From contig NZ_FNIC01000008.1 of the NCBI RefSeq assembly GCF_900103935.1, positions 124,001 through 188,000 of the forward strand: 64,000 nucleotides of DNA, given 5' to 3'. Position numbers and translations under genes: made by a program. This document shows positions 18,488 through 23,963 of this stretch, one piece after another (within the stretch, counting starts at the first letter, position 1; every line of letters starts with the position of its first letter). Below the pieces are notes generated by a model, which ran no database searches, had not been told where the DNA came from, and worked only from the letters and a program-made list of their open reading frames with translations. This DNA is from Nocardioides szechwanensis. Its GTDB lineage: Bacteria > Actinomycetota > Actinomycetes > Propionibacteriales > Nocardioidaceae.

Positions 18488-18504
18488 GCGTCGATCCAAC
18501 CAGA

Positions 18505-19173
18505 TCAGGCGTCGGGCGCCCGCTCGTTGTAGACGCCGGCCGGGACCTGGCCGGTCAGCTCACCGATGGCGGCCATGATCAGGTCGGTGACCTCGCGCCG
18601 CGCGCGACCGAGAGGGACGCCGTCGTACCGCCCCACGACCTCGATCGGCGCGCCGAACGACACCGTCACCGGCACCACCTTGGGCAGCGACGAGCCAACC
18701 GGCTGGAGCTTGTCGGTGCCGACCAGCCCGACAGGTACGACGGGCACGCCGGCCGTCAGCGCGAGGTGGGCCACGCCGGTGCGGCCGCGGTAGAGCCGGC
18801 CGTCGCGCGAGCGGGTGCCCTCGGGATAGATCCCGAACGCCTCGCCCCGGCCGAGCACCTCGAGCGCGACGTCGAGGCTGGCGATCGCGGCCTTGCTGTC
18901 GTCGCGGTCGACCGGCAGCATCCCCATGCCCTCGAACCACGCACGTTGCAGCGTGCCCTTCACGCCGGTGCCCGTGAAGTAGTCGGACTTGGCCAGGAAC
19001 GCCACCCGCCGCGGCGCCACGATCGGGATCACCATCGAGTCGGCGAAGCTGAGGTGGTTGCTCGCGAGGATCACGCCGCCCGTGGCCGGGATGTTCTCCA
19101 CGCCGTGCACCGTCGGCCGCCAGATCGCCTTCGCGACGGGCGGGACGACGGTGTGGAGCACCCGGTAGAGCAT
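18505..19173 (-). CDS. 1-acyl-sn-glycerol-3-phosphate acyltransferase (PlsC family)
   Basis: A 222-residue PlsC-type acyltransferase. The catalytic HX4D box is SNHLSFADS near residue 40. The glycerol-phosphate-binding block is GIYPEGTRSRDG near residue 114, and VPVVPVGLVGTDKL follows as the C-terminal family motif. It would acylate lysophosphatidic acid (or another lipid acceptor) at the inner face of the membrane. There is no long transmembrane helix beyond the hydrophobic N-terminus. It is flanked by a GNAT gene 32 bases upstream and hyuA 17 bases downstream on the same strand. Its role in that operon is unclear, and it may be a passenger. Confidence 0.9.
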   Translation of the reverse strand: MLYRVLHTVVPPVAKAIWRPTVHGVENIPATGGVILASNHLSFADSMVIPIVAPRRVAFLAKSDYFTGTGVKGTLQRAWFEGMGMLPVDRDDSKAAIASLDVALEVLGRGEAFGIYPEGTRSRDGRLYRGRTGVAHLALTAGVPVVPVGLVGTDKLQPVGSSLPKVVPVTVSFGAPIEVVGRYDGVPLGRARREVTDLIMAAIGELTGQVPAGVYNERAPDA

Positions 19174-19205
19174 GGGCCGATGGTAGGCGTGACCTTGCGG
19201 ATCGC

Positions 19206-19991
19206 TCAGAGGGTCCAGATGTACGGCGTGGTCGTGGTGACCTTGCGCAGGCCGGACCGCTCGAGGATCGGGCGCGACATCTCGGTGCAGTCGCTGTGCA
19301 GGTAGCGCACGCCGCGGAGCATCGCCGACGCCGCCCGGGCCGCCGTCATCGCGCGGTAGAGACCGCGACCGCGCCACTCGGGCAGCGTCGCGCCGCCCCA
19401 CAGGCCGGCGCACTCGGTGCCGGGCACCATCTCGAGCCGGCCGGCGGAGATGACGACGCCGTCGGCCTCGGCCACCCACACCTCGGTGTTGCCCTCGCTG
19501 CGCTCGACGCGGGCCAGCAGCTCGGCCCCGTCCCCCCCGCGGCCGAAGACCCCGGCCTGCATGTCGGACGCCGCGTCGAGCAGGGCGGCGCGGTCCGGGT
19601 GGTCGTCGATGCGCCGGATCACCACGCCCGCCGGTGGAGGTGGCGCGTCGACGAGGGTCGCGGCCTCGCCGATCATCACGGTCTCGACCTCCTCGGGCAC
19701 GAAGCCCAGGTCCGTCAGCCACTGCGTCAGCTCGGCCGGCTCGTCGTGCGCGCGGGTCTTCCACTCGAAGGTGTCCATCTCCGGGTCCGCGGCGTAGTGG
19801 TGGATCGTCTCCATCACCAGCGCCTCGATGGCCGGCTGGTCCAGGCCCGCGAGGGAGCGGTAGGACACCAGGCCACCGTCGTCGTACTTGGAGCGCCACA
19901 GCGGGCCGGACCGGTCCCAGCTGCGGGCTCCGGTCACCTCGGCCGCGCCGCGCAGCTGGTCGTCGTACACGGCGAGGAGGTCGATGGTCAT
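19206..19991 (-). CDS. GNAT family N-acetyltransferase
   Basis: A 261-residue protein whose C-terminal half is a GNAT domain. VWVAEADGVVISAGRLEMV is followed by the acetyl-CoA loop GGATLPEWRGRGLYRAMTAARA near residue 213, and then YLHSDCTEMSRPILERSGLRKV. The N-terminal 120 residues are not recognised. The substrate is unknown. The ATG has AGGAG eight bases upstream, and that site lies only about a dozen bases after a stable GAAGGGCCCT hairpin. A short GTG-started reading frame from the hairpin loop ends at TGA overlapping this ATG. The position suggests control by the tandem leader units upstream. It probably heads the plsC-hyuA-hyuB operon. Confidence 0.85.
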   Translation of the reverse strand: MTIDLLAVYDDQLRGAAEVTGARSWDRSGPLWRSKYDDGGLVSYRSLAGLDQPAIEALVMETIHHYAADPEMDTFEWKTRAHDEPAELTQWLTDLGFVPEEVETVMIGEAATLVDAPPPPAGVVIRRIDDHPDRAALLDAASDMQAGVFGRGGDGAELLARVERSEGNTEVWVAEADGVVISAGRLEMVPGTECAGLWGGATLPEWRGRGLYRAMTAARAASAMLRGVRYLHSDCTEMSRPILERSGLRKVTTTTPYIWTL

Positions 19992-20041
19992 GGCAGGGAC
20001 TCCTGAGAAATAGGCGAAGGGCCCTCGGGAGTATGAGTCAC
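19988..20041 (-). CDS. possible 17-residue leader peptide overlapping the GNAT start
   Basis: A GTG in the loop of the GAAGGGCCCT hairpin opens a frame reading VTHTPEGPSPISQESLP and stopping at TGA inside the ATGA of the GNAT gene. The second leader unit carries the same beginning (VTHTHEGPSPIS). Conserved sequence plus start-stop overlap suggest translational coupling or attenuation. Conservation could equally reflect RNA structure, and no convincing ribosome binding site stands alone here. Confidence 0.3.
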   Translation of the reverse strand: MTHTPEGPSPISQESLP

Positions 20042-20194
20042 AAGGGCCCTTCTGGTGGCCGGTACTGGTAACGCTTCCGGCCGATCCGCCTTCGTGTCCG
20101 GACCCACTGGCTACGTCACCCAGTCAGCGCCGCGGGTTGCCCCGCAGTGTGGTCCTTCTCTTCCGGCTGATCCCGCTCCCCCGAAGGAGTGCGT
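20005..20194 (-). ncRNA. leader/small RNA unit 1 upstream of the GNAT operon
   Basis: A predicted transcript of about 190 nt between a promoter and a strong hairpin. Its 5' end (ACGCACTCC, then CTCC...GGGGAG stem, then GCGGGA) and 3' hairpin are nearly identical to unit 2. The centre differs but can form its own stems: GCGGG-GCAA-CCCGC, ACTGG...CCAGT inside GGACC...GGGTCC, and GGCCGG...CCGGCC. I cannot match it to a known family. It may be an attenuated leader or a free small RNA; the ends are estimates. Confidence 0.5.
20016..20052 (-). terminator. GAAGGGCCCT hairpin, unit 1
   Basis: A ten-base perfect stem GAAGGGCCCT / AGGGCCCTTC with a 17-base loop, reading TTGTGACTCATACTCCCG on the minus strand and followed by CGCCTATTTC. 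It could be an intrinsic terminator or attenuator of the leader that precedes the GNAT gene. Confidence 0.6.
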
Positions 20195-20200
20195 AGGAAA

Positions 20201-20230
20201 GTTCTACGCCTCCTGAGGCAGTTCGCGCAA
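20201..20230 (-). promoter_or_regulatory. promoter of leader unit 1
   Basis: On the minus strand TTGCGC, an 18-base spacer, then TAGAAC. Unit 2 has TTGCCC, also with an 18-base spacer, then TAGAAC. Conserved hexamers and spacing between otherwise diverged copies support a real promoter. Confidence 0.55.
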
Positions 20231-20294
20231 GAGAGAATCCCCATGTTTTTCGGGAGATTCTCGATATTTCTCGTCGCGGCGCCAGAGGTGCCCG

Positions 20295-20498
20295 AAATAG
20301 GTGAAGGGCCCTCGTGAGTATGAGTCACAAGGGCCCTTCGTTTTGACCGGTCCGATGATGCATTCCGATCGACAGCGCTTCTCCTCCGGCCCCGGCAGCC
20401 TCATCATCCGACTACCGCGGCAGGTCCCCAGCAAGCTGGTTCTCCGCCGTATGGACCCTCGTCTCCGAACTGTCCCGCTCTCCCCGAGGGGAGTGCGT
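20295..20498 (-). ncRNA. leader/small RNA unit 2 (diverged tandem copy of unit 1)
   Basis: A predicted transcript of about 200 nt. It shares the 5' block CCACGCACTCC plus a CTCC...GGGGAG stem and the 3' hairpin with unit 1. The middle is different in sequence but again stem-rich: CCAGC-TT-GCTGG inside GGTCC...GGACC, and GATGATG...CATCATC. The retained ends with a variable middle suggest duplicated structured RNA genes with selection on promoter, 5' stem and terminator. Exact ends are estimates. Confidence 0.5.
20303..20339 (-). terminator. GAAGGGCCCT hairpin, unit 2
   Basis: The same ten-base stem as in unit 1, with loop TTGTGACTCATACTCACG. Loop identity is as high as stem identity, which is more than a plain terminator needs. 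The GTG in the loop opens a 70-residue frame that is not otherwise recognisable. Confidence 0.6.
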
Positions 20499-20504
20499 GG
20501 GTCA

Positions 20505-20534
20505 GTTCTATGCCCCGGAGCAACCCCCGGGCAA
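20505..20534 (-). promoter_or_regulatory. promoter of leader unit 2
   Basis: TTGCCC, 18-base spacer, TAGAAC on the minus strand, matching the unit 1 promoter in both boxes and in spacing. Confidence 0.55.
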
Positions 20535-20576
20535 GGGCCTTTGGTCACATTCTTCTGGTTCCACCGAAACTCCCCG

Positions 20577-20653
20577 ATCCTCCACAGGTTGCGGGGCGCT
20601 TCTCCACAGGTTTCTCGCGTGACTGCACAGTTCTCCCCAGGGTCTGTGGACAA
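20577..20653. other. cluster of DnaA-box-like sequences
   Basis: One perfect actinobacterial DnaA box (TTGTCCACA, minus strand, 20653-20645), one 8/9 match TTCTCCACA (20600-20608) and a weaker CTCCACA upstream lie within 77 bases. The stretch is non-coding. It is too small for oriC and has no dnaA/dnaN neighbours, so at most it is a DnaA-binding regulatory cluster. Confidence 0.3.
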
Positions 20654-20747
20654 CTGGTCTGGACGTACGCCGTCCGCGCCGGGCGCGGGTCGTGTGCCCC
20701 AGCGAGCGCCACCGCGCACCCTCAGGCACACGACCCGTCGGCCCGGG

Positions 20748-20753
20748 TAGCGT
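20748..20753 (+). promoter_or_regulatory. TAGCGT -10 box of the 58-residue zinc-ribbon gene
   Basis: TAGCGT lies 30 bases before the ATG, in the same form as the -10 boxes at 10084 and 29200. No clear -35. Confidence 0.35.
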
Positions 20754-20783
20754 GCAGGCTTCGCGCTAGGGACGGGACCCACC

Positions 20784-20960
20784 ATGTACTTCGACAACTT
20801 GCCGTGCACCGTCTGCGGAGCCGACATCGAGCTCCGCGCCCACGACGCCTCGGAGGTCCGCAGCGAGAAGAACCCCGACGGCACCGTCGACCTCCGCGTC
20901 TGCACCAACCCCGACTGCCCGACCAACACGTCGACCGACGCGGACGCCCCGACTCCCTGA
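20784..20960 (+). CDS. small four-cysteine zinc-ribbon-like protein
   Basis: A 58-residue acidic protein beginning MYFDNLPCTVCGADIEL. The cysteine pairs CTVC (residues 8-11) and CTNPDC (residues 40-45) form a likely zinc ribbon, with charged residues and a Thr/Asp-rich tail between and after them. The function is unknown; it might bind nucleic acid or another protein. Typical actinobacterial codon use with G or C in third positions supports coding. It is divergent from the tandem leader units and its stop is 15 bases from the converging alpha/beta hydrolase gene. The ribosome binding site is weak (GGGACGGGACCC). Confidence 0.7.
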   Translation: MYFDNLPCTVCGADIELRAHDASEVRSEKNPDGTVDLRVCTNPDCPTNTSTDADAPTP

Positions 20961-20975
20961 CGCCCGCCGGCGACC

Positions 20976-21938
20976 TCAGGTCGTCGCGATGACGTCGGCG
21001 ACGACGCGGCCGAGCTCCGCCCCGGCGTCCTCCTGGAGGAAGTGGCCGGCGCCGGCGATGGTGACGTGCGCCCGGCCGCGGGCGCCGGGCACCCGCTCCT
21101 GGAAGACCGTCTCCCACCCGCGCGTCGCAGGGTCGCCGTCGGAGTAGCAGGTCACGAACGGCCTCTCGAACTGCTCGAGCGCCCGCATGGTGCGCCGGCC
21201 GATCCGGGCGCCGACGTCGTTGCGGGTCAGCGGCAGCAGCGCAATCATCTGCCGCATCCCGGCGGTGAAGCTCGGCTCGGGGAACGGCGCGTCGTACGCC
21301 GCCAGCACGTCGGCCGCCAGCGGCGCGACCGTCGCGGCGCCGACGAAGTCGCTGGCGCGCAGCACGGGCGCGCGCTGGGTGTAGAGCAGGTAGTCGACCA
21401 GCGACTCCTCCAGTACGACGCGCGAGTCGCCCTCACCGTGCACCGCCCAGGTGAGGCGGCCGGCCAGGCCGGGGTCGGCCGTGTGCAGGATCGTGTTGGC
21501 GGCGACGACGCGCGCGAACCGGTCGGTCTCGGCGGCCAGGACGCTCAGCCCGATCGGCCCGCCCCAGTCCTGCGCGACCAGCGTGACGTCGTGCAGGTCC
21601 AGCCCGGTGACCAGGCTGCGGGTCCACTCGACGTGGCGGGCGAAGGTGTAGTCGGTGGCGGTGGCCGGCTTGTCGGAGCGGCCGAAGCCGATGTTGTCCG
21701 GCGCGATCACGCGGACCCCCGCGGCGACCAGCACCGGCACCACCGTGCGGTAGAGGTAGGACCAGGTGGGCTGCCCGTGCAGGAGCAGCGCGACCGGCCC
21801 GTCCGCGGGTCCCTCGTCGAGGTAGTGCATCCGCAGCGGCTCGACCCCGTCCGCCGCAACGTCGACGTAGTGCGGCGCGAACCGGTAGTCCGGCAGGTCG
21901 ACGAAGCACTCGTCGGGCGTGCGCAGCACCTCACTCAT
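20976..21938 (-). CDS. alpha/beta hydrolase, haloalkane-dehalogenase-like
   Basis: A 320-residue alpha/beta-hydrolase. The oxyanion motif LLHGQPTWSYLYR is near residue 52, and the nucleophile motif VAQDWGGPIGL near residue 122 has Asp in the elbow followed by Trp. That is the haloalkane dehalogenase/epoxide hydrolase pattern. The catalytic His is in GAGHFLQED near the C-terminus. Such enzymes act on C-halogen or epoxide bonds through an aspartyl ester. As last gene of the permease-CoxMSL-amidase operon it overlaps the amidase stop (ATGA). The actual substrate is unclear and a ring-derived ester or lactone is also possible. Confidence 0.82.
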   Translation of the reverse strand: MSEVLRTPDECFVDLPDYRFAPHYVDVAADGVEPLRMHYLDEGPADGPVALLLHGQPTWSYLYRTVVPVLVAAGVRVIAPDNIGFGRSDKPATATDYTFARHVEWTRSLVTGLDLHDVTLVAQDWGGPIGLSVLAAETDRFARVVAANTILHTADPGLAGRLTWAVHGEGDSRVVLEESLVDYLLYTQRAPVLRASDFVGAATVAPLAADVLAAYDAPFPEPSFTAGMRQMIALLPLTRNDVGARIGRRTMRALEQFERPFVTCYSDGDPATRGWETVFQERVPGARGRAHVTIAGAGHFLQEDAGAELGRVVADVIATT

Positions 21939-23332
21939 GCGGCGCCGCCGCGGGCCGCCTCGAACGCCGCCGCCACCTCGAGCAGCCGCCGCTCGGCGCC
22001 GTGGGGAGCCACGATCTGCACCCCGACCGGCAACCCACCAGCCGTCAGACCGGCAGGCACCGAGATCGCCGGGCAGCCGGTGACGGTGACGAAGTAGGCC
22101 GAGCGCATCCAGTCGAGGTAGGACCCCATCTCGACTCCGTTGATCGCGGTCGGGAACTCCTGGTCGGCCGGGAACGGCGGCACCTGCGAGACCGGCAGCA
22201 CCAGCACGTCGTACGACTGGAAGAAGACGCGCATCGTCTCCGCCAACGCGGTACGACGTGCGTAGGCGGTCGCGACGTCGGCACCGGTGAGCGACTCCCC
22301 GGCCCGGATGTTGTCGGCGAGCGACTGCTTGAAGGACGTCGGGTTCTTCGCCAGCAGCGGCCCGAGCTTCGCCTGGAAGTGCCAGGCCCGCAACGTCCGG
22401 AAGACGTCGTCGGCGGCGGCGAGATCGGGGTGCGCGCCGAAGACGCGGGCACCGGAGCGCGCCATCAGGCGACCGGCGTCCTCGACCACGGCGGCCACCT
22501 CGCGGTCCACCTCGAACGCGCCCCCGAGGTCGAGCGACCACGCGACCCGAAGCCCTCGCAGCGTGCCGTCGAGCGGAGGCGCGAACGTCGGACCCGGGTC
22601 GCCGAGCGCGAGCGGCGCCCGCGGGTCGGGCCCGGCGATCACCGACAGGAGCAGCGCGACGTCGCCGACGTTGCGCGCCATGGGGCCGCCGACCGACGTG
22701 GTCTCCCACTGGTTGTAAAGCGGCCACTCGGGCACCCGCCCGAGCGAGGGCCGCAGCCCCACCACCCCGCAGAACGACGCCGGGTTGCGCAGTGAGCCGC
22801 CCATGTCGGAGCCGTCCGCCAGCGGCACCATGCCCGACGCGAGCGCCGCGGCCGCTCCCCCGCTCGACCCGCCCGCCGACCGGGTCGGGTCGACCGGGTT
22901 GAGCGTGGTCCCGAAGACCGTGTTGAAGGTGTGGGAGCCGGCCGCGAACTCCGGCACGTTGGTCTTCCCGAGCAGTACGACGCCCGCGCGGCGGATCCGC
23001 TCGACGATCAGCTCGTCGGCGTCGGGCACGTGGTCGGCGAACAGCGGTGAGCCGTAGGTGGTGCACCAACCCGCCACGGCGTGGGTGTCCTTGACCGCGA
23101 ACGGCAGGCCGTGGAGCGCCCCCACCGGCGCCCCGGACGCGAGGTGCTCGTCAGCGGCCGCGGCACCGGCCCGAGCGCGGTCGACGTCGAGCGAGACGAT
23201 CGCGTTGAGCTCGTAGTTGCGCTGCCCGATCCGGTCGAGGTGCAGCTCCAGCAGCTCGCGCGCGGAGATCCGCCGCTCCCGGACCGCGGCCGCCATCTCC
23301 CGGGCGGTCGACTCGACCGACAGCTCGCTCAT
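21935..23332 (-). CDS. amidase signature enzyme
   Basis: A 465-residue amidase-signature hydrolase. The catalytic lysine is in GLPFAVKDT near residue 80, the signature Gly/Ser stretch is GGSSGGAAAALASG near residue 155, and the nucleophile region is DGSDMGGSLRNPAS near residue 175. These complete the Ser-cisSer-Lys triad. Members hydrolyse amides, ureides or allophanate/biuret-type compounds in the cytosol. In the operon with CoxMSL and a uracil/xanthine permease it could act as ureidomalonase or on the malonamate left after carbamoyl removal, which is inference. Five bases separate it from coxG upstream. Confidence 0.88.
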   Translation of the reverse strand: MSELSVESTAREMAAAVRERRISARELLELHLDRIGQRNYELNAIVSLDVDRARAGAAAADEHLASGAPVGALHGLPFAVKDTHAVAGWCTTYGSPLFADHVPDADELIVERIRRAGVVLLGKTNVPEFAAGSHTFNTVFGTTLNPVDPTRSAGGSSGGAAAALASGMVPLADGSDMGGSLRNPASFCGVVGLRPSLGRVPEWPLYNQWETTSVGGPMARNVGDVALLLSVIAGPDPRAPLALGDPGPTFAPPLDGTLRGLRVAWSLDLGGAFEVDREVAAVVEDAGRLMARSGARVFGAHPDLAAADDVFRTLRAWHFQAKLGPLLAKNPTSFKQSLADNIRAGESLTGADVATAYARRTALAETMRVFFQSYDVLVLPVSQVPPFPADQEFPTAINGVEMGSYLDWMRSAYFVTVTGCPAISVPAGLTAGGLPVGVQIVAPHGAERRLLEVAAAFEAARGGAA

Positions 23333-23336
23333 GCGG

Positions 23337-23963
23337 TCATCTTCGCCGACGGCCGAACAACCCCTGCGCGACGACGCCCAGCAGCACCAGCCCGGCGCCG
23401 AGCACGACGCCCTTGAGGAAGTCGTCCTGCGACGAGATCCCGCTCGGCGGCGCGGTGTAGACGGTCCCCGGCACGTTCGCCGCCGATCCCTCCGCAGCCC
23501 CCACCGTTGACCCGCCCGAAACTTTCGGGCGGGTCAACGACTCACCGACGTTGCCGAAGAACTCCCCGGCCATCCGCTTCGAGACCGAGCCGAGCATCCG
23601 CTGACCGACGCCGCCGACCATGCCGCCGACGACCGCGTCGGCGTCGAACGAGACCCGGGTGCCCTCGGGCACCTCGTCGAAGCGCACCGCGACGGTCGCG
23701 TCGATCGTGCCCGGGGCGCCGGCACCCTGGAGCCGCATCGTCAGCGACTCCCGCTCGACGAGGTCGGACAGCGCGCACGAGCCGTCGTACGTGCCCTTGA
23801 TCGCGGCGACGCCGGCGGTCACGGTCATCGCGTAGGTGTGCTCGCCGGTCGTCTCCAGCCGCGAGCAGCCCGGGATGGTGGCCACGAGCACGGCCGGGTC
23901 GAGCAGCGCGCCCCAGACCCGGTCGACCGGATGGGGCAGCACGTTGGCGCCACTGATCTTCAC
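23337..23963 (-). CDS. coxG: CoxG-like SRPBCC membrane-anchored protein
   Basis: A 208-residue protein. The first 145 residues form the CoxG SRPBCC domain (ISGANVLPHPVDRVW, IPGCSRLE, YDGSCALSD). A linker and a C-terminal transmembrane helix (VVLGAGLVLLGVVAQGLFG) ending in RRRR follow. CoxG recruits CO dehydrogenase and similar molybdenum hydroxylases to the membrane. Residues LTRPKVSGGST in the linker are encoded by the 35-bp palindrome, in a different reading frame from the copies in hyuA and fdrA and without a stop. The GTG start overlaps the coxL stop (GTGA) with AGGAG upstream. Confidence 0.85.
   Translation of the reverse strand: MKISGANVLPHPVDRVWGALLDPAVLVATIPGCSRLETTGEHTYAMTVTAGVAAIKGTYDGSCALSDLVERESLTMRLQGAGAPGTIDATVAVRFDEVPEGTRVSFDADAVVGGMVGGVGQRMLGSVSKRMAGEFFGNVGESLTRPKVSGGSTVGAAEGSAANVPGTVYTAPPSGISSQDDFLKGVVLGAGLVLLGVVAQGLFGRRRR
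23505..23539. repeat. palindromic element inserted in frame in coxG
   Basis: The sequence is identical, over 35 bp, to the copy in hyuA: arm CGTTGACCCGCCCGAAA, central C, reverse-complement arm. It falls between the SRPBCC domain and the transmembrane anchor of CoxG. Confidence 0.9.

Noticed and set aside
20116..20328. 70-codon minus-strand frame starting in the hairpin loop of unit 2
   Set aside because: Only the first dozen residues are shared with unit 1. The rest runs through the unit 1 promoter and leader, so it is not listed as a gene; the shared beginning is reported as a leader-peptide idea.
20577..20653. DnaA-box cluster as a replication origin
   Set aside because: There are too few boxes, no AT-rich unwinding region and no dnaA, dnaN or recF nearby.
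20204..20929. Minus-strand open frame of 241 codons across the tandem RNA units
   Set aside because: It has no recognisable domain, crosses both promoters and a DnaA-box cluster, overlaps the better supported zinc-ribbon gene, and lacks the strong third-position GC bias of real genes here.
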